DNA from: an uncultured Lachnospiraceae bacterium
GTDB lineage: Bacteria; Bacillota; Clostridia; Lachnospirales; Lachnospiraceae
Reading direction: 5' to 3'
Length of the DNA: 12,284 nt
Assembly: GCA_910586725.1 (NCBI GenBank)
Contig: CAJUJL010000062.1
Coordinates: 1-12,284, forward strand
A program made the translations under genes and the position numbers. Of the stretch, positions 6,002-12,206 are shown piece by piece. Each line of letters begins with the position of its first letter. Position 1 is the stretch's first letter. The notes under the pieces were generated by a model. The model was not told the DNA's origin and did not search any database. It was given only the letters and a program-made list of their open reading frames with translations.

Positions 6002-7306
6002 CTATTTTGGAAGTATGATTTTTTGTCCGACATAAATCGCGTCCTGATTTTCAATCTCGTTGACTTCACATATCTTCTCTACCATTTTATGAGTCTGATA
6101 AATGCGATAACAAATCTGCCTTAAACTATCTCCCGGCTGTACGATGTAATATCCCTGTTCCAGGTATTTTGCAGCTTCTGTGAAATCAGACGCAGACGTC
6201 CCAGAAAACGCCTCTTTTGCCGAATCTGTATTTGAGTCTGAAGATCCTTTCTGCGCATCGCCGGATTCCTGCGATACGTCCGGGCTTAACGCATCATCCG
6301 AATCCTGCGTTATACCCGGATTTTGCAGCGCGTCCGGATCCTGTATCAGCGGATCCGCCGCCGCAATTTCCGGCTCCTGCCTGGTTTGTGCGGCAGCTTT
6401 TTCTAACGGCTCGACATTCCCGCCGATCGTTTCTATGGCGATCGAGTTCTTCCCCGCATCCCCTTCCCCCTCGGTAGATTCCATGGCAATTGACATAACG
6501 GATATGGTCTGTTCCATATTATCCATTCTTTTAATGCTTCCCAATAAGATAACGCTAACCGTGCACAAAGCGATTACCGTTAAAATAGAAATAAGATACG
6601 ACAGAATTCCCGTCTTTCCTTTATAACTTTGTTCTTTTTTCTGCATCATCATCGCTCTGTAATTTTTTGCGGCCTGATCGGGAACCTCTTCGGGCTGCGG
6701 CATTTCTCCATAAAGCGCTTCTCTTCTGCTTATCATGTATTCCTGCATTTGAGGATTTTTCTCATAATAAATGAAATATCCTTCTTTTCTTCTTAAACTG
6801 CCCTCTTTCCATGTATAGAAAGCCTCTTCCCGCTCCTGTGAATCCATCAGAAAGAAAAACTGATATTTACTGACAAAATTTATTCTGTGTATTTCTTCCA
6901 TTTCCCTGCTGATCTCCAGCGCATTTCCTGGAATGTCGAGCACCCATCCTACAATCTCACATTTGTCAAAGAACCTCTGCATCTCCTGATGCACTTTTCT
7001 CCAGGTTGCCTCATTCAGCTCCGGAAGCGCTTCACGGCATTCGCTGTTTTCAACCTGAATCGCTCCGCTGATAAATGCACAGCTTCGATTTGAAAAATGA
7101 TTGATTTCACCCAGTAAAATCAAAAGCCGCGGCAAGATTCCCACTTCCACGCCTGGAATCTGCGCAGGATGAAGATATGTATAAACATAATCTTCCATAT
7201 AGATCCGAAAATCCTTTTCCGGATTTCCAATCTGGCGTATATTTTTCGGAAGTTTATTCTCCAGGTTTTCTTCTGTCTTAGATGTCTGCTGTATAATTTC
7301 AATCAT
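6002..7306 (-). CDS. single-pass membrane protein: degenerate MPN/JAB-like domain, TM, LysM
   Basis: LysM domains bind N-acetylglucosamine chains of peptidoglycan, so this protein should tether the membrane to the wall. From the ATG at 7306 it has 434 residues. A GTG at 7312, 5 nt after GGAGG, is an alternative start two codons upstream. Residues about 33-190 look like an MPN/JAB fold (FISGAIQVEN, EIVGWVLDIPG at 117-127, FFLMDSQEREEAFYTWKEG), but the HxH metal ligands of active enzymes are replaced by Leu123 and Ile125. One membrane helix lies at about 234-257, preceded by a Lys-rich stretch, so the MPN part should be cytoplasmic. An acidic, repetitive linker leads to LysM at 386-433 (YYIVQPGDSLRQICYRIYQ to YVGQKIILPK). 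The LysM call is secure; the MPN call is inference from pattern. It lies 51 bp before DUF5711 and downstream of the recR terminator. Confidence 0.82.
   Translation of the reverse strand: MIEIIQQTSKTEENLENKLPKNIRQIGNPEKDFRIYMEDYVYTYLHPAQIPGVEVGILPRLLILLGEINHFSNRSCAFISGAIQVENSECREALPELNEATWRKVHQEMQRFFDKCEIVGWVLDIPGNALEISREMEEIHRINFVSKYQFFFLMDSQEREEAFYTWKEGSLRRKEGYFIYYEKNPQMQEYMISRREALYGEMPQPEEVPDQAAKNYRAMMMQKKEQSYKGKTGILSYLISILTVIALCTVSVILLGSIKRMDNMEQTISVMSIAMESTEGEGDAGKNSIAIETIGGNVEPLEKAAAQTRQEPEIAAADPLIQDPDALQNPGITQDSDDALSPDVSQESGDAQKGSSDSNTDSAKEAFSGTSASDFTEAAKYLEQGYYIVQPGDSLRQICYRIYQTHKMVEKICEVNEIENQDAIYVGQKIILPK
6250..6340 (-). repeat. imperfect 36-bp (12-residue) repeats in the LysM-protein linker
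   Basis: The extracytoplasmic linker reads DPDALQNPGITQ, DSDDALSPDVSQ, then a partial ESGDAQ: acidic, Pro/Gln/Ser-rich 12-residue units at about residues 323-352. The copies have diverged at DNA level. Such linkers usually act as flexible wall spacers, and copy number may vary between strains. Confidence 0.6.
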
Positions 7307-7424
7307 ACTCACGCTTTCCTCCTGTTTCGGGGCAGAACCTGTCCTTATTTTTGGTTTTACCTTAGCACAGGCGGTATGAAATTTTTGGTAGATTCTGGAA
7401 GAGTTCCAAAAAAAATATCGACAA

Positions 7425-7460
7425 AAAAACACGCCAGACCTCAAAATCTAACGTGTTTTT
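7425..7460 (-). terminator. intrinsic terminator after recR
   Basis: On the minus strand AAAAACACG (7452..7460) pairs with CGTGTTTTT (7425..7433). An inner AGA/TCT pair can extend the stem, and the T-run continues to 7423. It lies 3 bp after the recR stop and closes the pfk-dnaX-ybaB-recR unit before the LysM gene. Confidence 0.82.
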
Positions 7461-7463
7461 ATC

Positions 7464-8060
7464 TTAAAGCTCTCTTCTTCCTTCCAACGCGCGAAGCAGC
7501 GTTACCTCATCAATATATTCCAAATCGCCTCCCACCGGAACTCCGCTTGCTATCCGCGTCACTTTAATTCCGGTGGGTTTAACTAATTTACTGATATACA
7601 TTGCCGTAGTCTCGCCTTCTAAGCTGGAATTTGTGGCAATAATCACCTCGTCCGCGTCTTTCTGCAGCCGCAAAAGCAGTTCTTTTAGTCGAATATCCGC
7701 CGGACCGATGCCCAGCATTGGCGATATTGCGCCATGAAGCACATGGTAAACGCCTTCATATTTTCCCGTTTTCTCATAAGCGGCCTGATCCCTGGTGTTT
7801 TCAACCACCATAATGGTGCGATGGTCTCTTTTGGGATTTTTACATATGGGACAACGTTCCTCATCGGTCAGCGTAAAGCACTCCGAACAATACCGCACCG
7901 TATTCCTGGCCTCTGTCATTGAATTGGAAAGCCGCTCCACATCCGCCTTGGGCATATTCAGAATATGAAACGCCAGACGCTGGGCCGATTTGCTTCCAAT
8001 TCCCGGAAGCCCTGACAATTCTGTTACCAAACGATTAATCTGGTTGCTGTAATAATCCAT
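7464..8060 (-). CDS. recR: recombination mediator protein RecR
   Basis: With RecO and RecF it helps load RecA on gapped DNA coated with SSB. From the ATG at 8060 the protein has 198 residues, the normal size; an in-frame upstream ATG at 8105 lies inside ybaB and is not used. TAGGAG overlapping the ybaB stop serves as ribosome site. Visible parts are the helix-hairpin-helix with LSGLPGIGSKSAQRLAFHIL (15-34), a four-Cys zinc finger (Cys58, Cys61, Cys70, Cys73), a Toprim domain (about 81-175; VVENTRD, YHVLHGAISPMLGIGP, ATNSSLEGE) and the C-terminal GVPVGGDLEYIDEVTL (173-188). All conserved elements look intact. It lies 13 bp after ybaB, the classical order, and is followed by a terminator. Confidence 0.98.
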   Translation of the reverse strand: MDYYSNQINRLVTELSGLPGIGSKSAQRLAFHILNMPKADVERLSNSMTEARNTVRYCSECFTLTDEERCPICKNPKRDHRTIMVVENTRDQAAYEKTGKYEGVYHVLHGAISPMLGIGPADIRLKELLLRLQKDADEVIIATNSSLEGETTAMYISKLVKPTGIKVTRIASGVPVGGDLEYIDEVTLLRALEGRREL

Positions 8061-8073
8061 AGAACGAACGCTC

Positions 8074-8427
8074 CTAGAATGGCAGGCCGCCCAAACCGCC
8101 GCCAATGCCTCCTGTTATTTTAGACATAGAAGATGCCGACATTTCCTCTAACTGGCGCAGCGCTTCATTGGTTGCCGCCACAATCAAATCCTCCAGCATT
8201 TCTATATCGTCCGGATCTACAACTTCTTCCGATAATTTTACTTTTGTAATTTCCCGCTTTCCGGATACGGTCACTTCAACAGCTCCCCCTCCTGCGGACG
8301 CAGTGATTTCTTTTTCTTCCAGTTCTTTCTGCGCTTCTTCCATCTGACGCTGCATCCGCTGCGCCTGTTTCATGAGATTATTCATATTTCCCGGCATTCC
8401 GCCCGGAAATCCACCTTTTCTTGCCAT
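8074..8427 (-). CDS. ebfC: YbaB/EbfC family nucleoid-associated protein
   Basis: Small dimeric DNA-binding protein thought to help organise the nucleoid. The ATG at 8427 is chosen because GGAGGAAAAAG precedes it; an earlier in-frame ATG at 8475 overlaps dnaX and has no site. The 117-residue product has a Gly/Met-rich N-terminus (FPGGMPGNMNNLMKQAQRMQ, 7-26), a helical QRQMEEAQKELEEKEI segment, the beta-sheet TASAGGGAVEVTVSGKREI (43-61), the VDPDDIEMLEDLIVAATNEA helix (70-89) and a Gly-rich tail ending in GGLPF. This matches the family throughout. It sits between dnaX (37 bp) and recR (13 bp). Confidence 0.97.
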   Translation of the reverse strand: MARKGGFPGGMPGNMNNLMKQAQRMQRQMEEAQKELEEKEITASAGGGAVEVTVSGKREITKVKLSEEVVDPDDIEMLEDLIVAATNEALRQLEEMSASSMSKITGGIGGGLGGLPF

Positions 8428-8464
8428 CTTTTTCCTCCTTTTCTTAAATCCTTTCGCTGGCAGT

Positions 8465-10024
8465 TCAGTCCTCATACGTAATTTCCATGTTGATGATTTT
8501 CTCTAAATCAACATGCGAATCTTCAAATGCCCTGTTTGTATCGTTTTCTTGAATAATAACCGCAACCTGTCTGCCAATGTATTCCGTTATGGCATCTTCC
8601 AACTGCTTTTTTTCTTCCTCTCTTTTAAAATAACTGGACGCCATAGTATCTTCAAATACCAGGACAAGCTCATTGCCCGCTCCAAGCGTCAATTTCGCTT
8701 TGATAAGATAGCTTCTGGACAAACCGGGCATGGAAGAGACAATCTTTCTCCAATTTTTAACTGCCTGCATCACATCCTCCGGTATCGCTTTTGGAATTTC
8801 CGGCGGCTTATCTTTTTTGCGTAGTTCAATTTCCGCATTCGACGGATTGCGCGGTATATATTCTCCCGCCCCCTCCTCCAGCCGCTTTTCCAACTGCTCA
8901 ATACGCGCAGCCAGGGACGCATAATCCCGCTCCATCTGCGGTCTGCACAGCTTAATCAAAGCAATTTCCAATAAAATGCGTTTTTGCGACGCGTATTTCA
9001 TCTGATCGGATAAGCCGGAAAAAATGTGAATGCAGCGGATCAGCGACGCATCTTCGATCTGATCCGCTTCTTCCAAAAGCCGCTCCATGCTTTCGGAAGA
9101 CATATCCAGCGAGTTTGGCATTTCACCCAGGCTTTTAACCAAAAGAAGGTTTCTTAAATACCATGTAAAATCCACTGTAAATTGCGACAATTCTCTTCCG
9201 TTTACAATCAGCTCCTCCACAACATCTATCGCTGACGCTGCATCCTGTGCCACTGTGCTGCGGAGCAGACGACTGAATGTTTCCGTATCTGCGGCGCCAA
9301 GTACATGCAGTACTCTTTCATACGTCAGCGTCTGTCCCAGATAAAAAGCCATACATTGATCAAGAAGGCTTAACGCATCACGCAGCGCGCCGTCCGCCGC
9401 CCTGGCAATGTAGCGCACCGCCCGCTCTTCCGCAGATACCTGCTCTTTTTCCAGAAGCTCTGTCAAACGCTCACATATGGTATCGACAGAAATACGTTTA
9501 AAATCATACCTCTGGCACCTGGAAAGTATCGTCACAGGAATTTTGTGCGCTTCCGTAGTCGCCAGAATGAATATCACATAGGGCGGCGGCTCTTCCAGCG
9601 TTTTTAGCAGCGCATTAAACGCGCCGACCGTAATCATATGCGCTTCATCTATGATATATACTTTATATTTACCTTCCGTAGGACGATAGGTAACTTCTTC
9701 ACGAATGCGGCGGATATTCTCAACGCCATTATTGGACGCCGCATCAATCTCAATGACGTTCATGGAAACGCCCGCAGCAACAGCCCGACAGGAAGCGCAT
9801 GTTCCACAGGGGCTGCCTCCCATCGGGCTTTCACAATTTACTGCTTTCGCAAATATTTTCGCAACAGTAGTCTTTCCTGTTCCTCTCGTACCGCAAAATA
9901 AATACGCATGTCCAATCCTGTCGGCTTCAATCTGATTCTTTAATGTCGTAACAATCGCATCCTGTCCCTTTACATCTTTAAATTCCCGGGGACGGAATTT
10001 TCTGTATAGCGCAGTATAAGACAT
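8465..10024 (-). CDS. dnaX: DNA polymerase III subunits gamma/tau
   Basis: ATPase core of the clamp loader, which opens and loads the beta clamp and, as tau, tethers polymerase and helicase. The 519-residue protein has MSYTALYRKFRP at the start, Walker A GTRGTGKT (45-52), a zinc module (Cys64, Cys73, Cys76, Cys79), Walker B YIIDEAH (123-129), sensor ATTEAHKIPVTILSRCQRYDF from 155 with SRC, then domain III. After about residue 370 a charged linker leads to a short tau-specific tail with VMQAVKNWRKIVSSM near 415. GTGAGGATTT is the ribosome site. It starts 18 bp after the phosphofructokinase gene. An A6 run at residues 403-404, followed by a -1-frame stop and a stem-loop, may allow a truncated gamma-like product. 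Confidence 0.98.
   Translation of the reverse strand: MSYTALYRKFRPREFKDVKGQDAIVTTLKNQIEADRIGHAYLFCGTRGTGKTTVAKIFAKAVNCESPMGGSPCGTCASCRAVAAGVSMNVIEIDAASNNGVENIRRIREEVTYRPTEGKYKVYIIDEAHMITVGAFNALLKTLEEPPPYVIFILATTEAHKIPVTILSRCQRYDFKRISVDTICERLTELLEKEQVSAEERAVRYIARAADGALRDALSLLDQCMAFYLGQTLTYERVLHVLGAADTETFSRLLRSTVAQDAASAIDVVEELIVNGRELSQFTVDFTWYLRNLLLVKSLGEMPNSLDMSSESMERLLEEADQIEDASLIRCIHIFSGLSDQMKYASQKRILLEIALIKLCRPQMERDYASLAARIEQLEKRLEEGAGEYIPRNPSNAEIELRKKDKPPEIPKAIPEDVMQAVKNWRKIVSSMPGLSRSYLIKAKLTLGAGNELVLVFEDTMASSYFKREEEKKQLEDAITEYIGRQVAVIIQENDTNRAFEDSHVDLEKIINMEITYED
8776..8818 (-). promoter_or_regulatory. candidate frameshift or slippage signal inside dnaX
   Basis: On the minus strand AAAAAA (8818..8813; codons 403-404) is followed by GATAAG. 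Then comes a stem of CCGCCGG (8800..8806) with CCGGAGG (8776..8782): six pairs, one G-A mismatch and a 17-base loop. A shift to the -1 frame meets TAA (8808..8810) after one Arg codon. The heptamer is not canonical X-XXY-YYZ in the reading frame, and no Shine-Dalgarno stimulator is evident, so the function is tentative. Confidence 0.35.
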
Positions 10025-10042
10025 GTTAAATCCTCACTTTTT

Positions 10043-11116
10043 TTAATTTCCAAAACTGATTCCCATAAATTTCGCTTCTTTGATAATCTGAGAATCCGGT
10101 TCTACCATCTTAAGCTTACCGGCTACCTTCTCCAATGGTATTCTTGTCACTTTATTGGATTTTACCCCGATCATATTGCCGAAATCTCCGTCGATTATCG
10201 CCTGAGCCGCTTCCGCGCCGAGTCTGCTGCAAAGCACTCTGTCATATGGACAGGGGCTTCCGCCTCTTTGGGTGTGTCCCGGAACCGTTACTCTTGTTTC
10301 AATTCCCGTCTTTTTCCGGATCTGATCCGCCACCTCATAAGATACGGAAGGGTATGGTGATTTTTCAATTTTTTTCCTGTATTCTTTTTTGTTTAATTTG
10401 GCGTCTTTCTTGGAAATAGCGCCCTCTGCGACTGCAAGTATCGTAAATCCCTTGCCGTCTTTGGAACGTTTCTGAATCGCTTCCACCACTTTATCAACAT
10501 CGTATGGAATCTCCGGCAACAGAATAATATCGGCTCCTGCCGCAATTCCCGCATATAATGTCAGCCATCCTACTTTATGTCCCATAACTTCCACAATAAA
10601 CACACGGCTGTGGGAAGACGCGGTAGTATGAATACAGTCGATAACATCCGCCGCAATATTAATCGCGCTTTGGAACCCAAAGGTAACGTCTGTTCCATAT
10701 ATATCATTGTCAATCGTCTTTGGAAGATGAATAATGTTTAAACCTTCCTCACGAAGAAGATTGGCTGTTTTCTGCGTTCCGTTGCCGCCCAAAATCACAA
10801 GACAGTCAAGATTCAGTTTATAATAGGTCTGTTTCATTGCCTCTACTTTGTTGAGCCCGTTCTCATCCGGCTCACGCATTAACTTAAACGGCTGTCTGGA
10901 AGTTCCAAGGATCGTACCGCCCTTTGTCAAGATCCCGGAAAAGTCCATAGATGTCAGTAAGCGGTATTTTCCGTAAATCAGGCCTTTATAGCCGTCAAAA
11001 AACCCGTAAACTTCCAGTCCGTCCACATTATTGCTCAATCCCTTTACTACTCCGCGCATTGCGGCGTTTAACGCCTGACAGTCTCCGCCGCTTGTCAGCA
11101 TACCGATTCTTTTCAT
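10043..11116 (-). CDS. 6-phosphofructokinase with atypical active-site residues
   Basis: Phosphorylates fructose 6-phosphate to fructose 1,6-bisphosphate in glycolysis. From the ATG at 11116 (AGGATT ribosome site, inside the transcript from the promoter at 11157..11185) it has 357 residues, longer than the roughly 320 of E. coli PfkA. Motifs are GGDCQALNAAMRG (10-22), GGNGTQKTA (110-118), PKTIDNDI (132-139) with the catalytic-type Asp136, SSHSRVFIVEVMGH (167-180), Glu231 and GHTQRGGSP (280-288). Gly113 corresponds to E. coli Gly104, an ATP-type residue. Lys133 replaces Gly124, a change typical of PPi-type and some other enzymes, and Asn112 replaces Asp103. The donor, ATP or PPi, is therefore uncertain. 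It is first in a unit with dnaX, 18 bp apart. Confidence 0.93.
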   Translation of the reverse strand: MKRIGMLTSGGDCQALNAAMRGVVKGLSNNVDGLEVYGFFDGYKGLIYGKYRLLTSMDFSGILTKGGTILGTSRQPFKLMREPDENGLNKVEAMKQTYYKLNLDCLVILGGNGTQKTANLLREEGLNIIHLPKTIDNDIYGTDVTFGFQSAINIAADVIDCIHTTASSHSRVFIVEVMGHKVGWLTLYAGIAAGADIILLPEIPYDVDKVVEAIQKRSKDGKGFTILAVAEGAISKKDAKLNKKEYRKKIEKSPYPSVSYEVADQIRKKTGIETRVTVPGHTQRGGSPCPYDRVLCSRLGAEAAQAIIDGDFGNMIGVKSNKVTRIPLEKVAGKLKMVEPDSQIIKEAKFMGISFGN

Positions 11117-11156
11117 AATCCTGCAATCCTTTCTATTTTTATTTTCTGATGCTCCC

Positions 11157-11185
11157 ATTATAATATATTTTCATTTTATCCACAA
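11157..11185 (-). promoter_or_regulatory. sigma-A promoter of the pfk-dnaX-ebfC-recR unit
   Basis: On the minus strand the -10 is a perfect TATAAT (11157..11162), with a 17-bp spacer and the -35 TTGTGG (11180..11185). Transcription should begin near 11150, about 34 nt before the pfk ATG, and no terminator appears before recR ends. Confidence 0.7.
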
Positions 11186-11283
11186 TAGCGGCACAAGAAA
11201 AAATCGAAATCTGACTGTACCGGAATGAAACGGATTTTTGAACAGGAGCAGCAAACGGCGCTTATAATTTTAAAAAGAAATGC

Positions 11284-11312
11284 TTGCTTTTCTGCCGATA
11301 TTGCGGTATCAT
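11284..11312 (+). promoter_or_regulatory. probable promoter of tRNA-Ser(CGA)
   Basis: TTGCTT (11284..11289), a 17-bp spacer and TATCAT (11307..11312) on the plus strand. The predicted start near 11319 lies about 19 nt before the tRNA. Confidence 0.5.
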
Positions 11313-11337
11313 TAACAACTGAACAACCATATCAAAA

Positions 11338-11428
11338 GGAGAGTTATCGAAGTGGTCATAACGAGCTGCACTCGAAATGCAGTTGTCCTTTACAGGGCAC
11401 GTGGGTTCGAATCCCACACTCTCCGCCA
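11338..11428 (+). tRNA. tRNA-Ser (anticodon CGA), CCA encoded
   Basis: A class II tRNA: acceptor GGAGAGT (11338..11344) pairs with ACTCTCC (11418..11424). The D-stem is TCG/CGA, and the anticodon stem CTGCA/TGCAG has the loop CTCGAAA with anticodon CGA (11373..11375), which reads UCG. A long variable arm (GTCC/GGGC) and the T-loop GGGTTCGAATCCC follow. Discriminator G is at 11425, and CCA is encoded (11426..11428). It is on the plus strand against its minus-strand neighbours, flanked by its own promoter and terminator. Confidence 0.97.
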
Positions 11429-11436
11429 GAAATTCT

Positions 11437-11478
11437 GCCCGCAAACGGTTCTGCCGTCTGCGGGCTTTTCTTCTTTTT
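11437..11478 (+). terminator. intrinsic terminator of tRNA-Ser(CGA)
   Basis: GCCCGCA-ACGG pairs with CCGT-TGCGGGC (11437..11465) around one A-C mismatch and a TTCTG loop. It is followed by CTTTTCTTCTTTTT. It lies 8 bp after the CCA and reaches the stop codon of the convergent peptidase gene. On the minus strand no T-run follows, so it works mainly for the tRNA. Confidence 0.85.
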
Positions 11479-11999
11479 CAATATTCTGCAAATTCTTTTT
11501 CATGCTCTGAAAGCCATTGCTTTCTCTCTCTGTAATCCGGAAGAACCAACTCCACCTCTTTCCAAAACGCCGCGGAATGGTTCATCTGTTTCCTGTGCGC
11601 AAGCTCATGCACAACGACATAATCCATAATTCGTTCCGGCATCAGCGCCAGTTTCCAGTTAAAATTCAAATTGCCTTTCATACTGCAGCTTCCCCAGCGG
11701 GTCTTCTGTTCTTTTACGGCAATCCTGTTTACAGACACCTGCATTTTGTCTGCATAAAAGCGCACCTTTTTCTCAAATTCGGCCCTGGCGTATTCCCTCA
11801 GCCACCGTATCGCCGCCGCACGGTAAAACTCGCCGCCTTCCATTCCGGAAACCATGCAAAGGATTTGTTCTTTGCTTTGACTTTGCTTTCGGTACACCCG
11901 AATATGCTCTTTGTCCCGGGTCTTTATCCTGCAAAGTCGGATTTTCCCATCTCCCAGGGGAAGTTCTTTTCCATCATCGTACAAACTGCAGTCGCTCAT
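11478..11999 (-). CDS. YgjP-like M48-type metal-dependent hydrolase, short form
   Basis: Predicted zinc metallopeptidase of the YgjP/DUF45 family; natural substrates are not established. The 173-residue protein carries the family core: KTRWGSCSMKGNLNFNWKLA (99-118), the zinc and catalytic HELAH (131-135, with Glu132) and NHSAAFW with His141, probably the third ligand. It is shorter than the 220-240 residues I would expect, lacking most of the N-terminal beta region. The next gene ends 12 bp upstream, leaving no room for an extension. The ribosome site is modest (AAAGGGA). It is probably co-transcribed with the PspC gene. No minus-strand terminator is seen after it, so its transcript may run antisense to the tRNA. 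Confidence 0.87.
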   Translation of the reverse strand: MSDCSLYDDGKELPLGDGKIRLCRIKTRDKEHIRVYRKQSQSKEQILCMVSGMEGGEFYRAAAIRWLREYARAEFEKKVRFYADKMQVSVNRIAVKEQKTRWGSCSMKGNLNFNWKLALMPERIMDYVVVHELAHRKQMNHSAAFWKEVELVLPDYRERKQWLSEHEKEFAEY

Positions 12000-12011
12000 A
12001 TATTCCCTTTT

Positions 12012-12206
12012 TTAATATTTAGACGGCTGCTCTGGAATAATTACCGCTGCGACAATATAAAACAGGATTCCGCTGCCCCATCCGCAGATCAACAAAAGAC
12101 AAAGCAGCCGGATTACCGTAGGATCAATATTTAAGTATTCTCCAATTCCTCCGCATACACCGCACAATACCCTGTTTGTCGATGATTTATACAATCTTTT
12201 ATCCAT
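12012..12206 (-). CDS. PspC domain protein
   Basis: A 64-residue protein that is essentially one PspC domain. It opens with MDKRLYKSSTNRVLCGVCGG, followed by IGEYLNIDPTVIRLLCLLL (21-39) and a hydrophobic helix (about 30-58) ending in IIPEQPSKY. PspC proteins sit in the inner membrane and respond to envelope stress, by analogy with the phage-shock system. Stand-alone PspC proteins are common in Firmicutes and their targets are mostly unknown. AGGAGGAATT precedes the ATG. It is first in a pair with the metallopeptidase (12-bp gap). No convincing promoter is visible in the remaining 78 bp to the window edge. Confidence 0.92.
   Translation of the reverse strand: MDKRLYKSSTNRVLCGVCGGIGEYLNIDPTVIRLLCLLLICGWGSGILFYIVAAVIIPEQPSKY

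Noticed and set aside
5255..6124. 289-codon plus-strand open frame opposite the DUF5711 and LysM genes
   Set aside because: Antisense to two supported genes. Its translation is Cys/His/Arg-rich shadow sequence without a domain.
6180..6626. Plus-strand Ser-rich open frames opposite the LysM linker
   Set aside because: The Ser/Pro richness simply mirrors the acidic repeat linker on the other strand.
7313..7422. Promoter for the LysM gene
   Set aside because: TTGGAA with a 17-bp spacer meets AAAAAT, a poor -10; no pair was good enough to annotate.
7307..7444. N-terminal extension of the LysM protein to an ATG at 7444
   Set aside because: It would start inside the recR terminator with no ribosome site; the GGAGG lies just before 7312/7306.
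11117..11337. SRP (4.5S/scRNA) gene, often found near dnaX in Firmicutes
   Set aside because: The spacer is short and AT-rich, without the long helix or GGAA tetraloop region expected.
11517..12134. 205-codon plus-strand open frame opposite the peptidase and PspC genes
   Set aside because: It crosses two good minus-strand genes and shows no family features.
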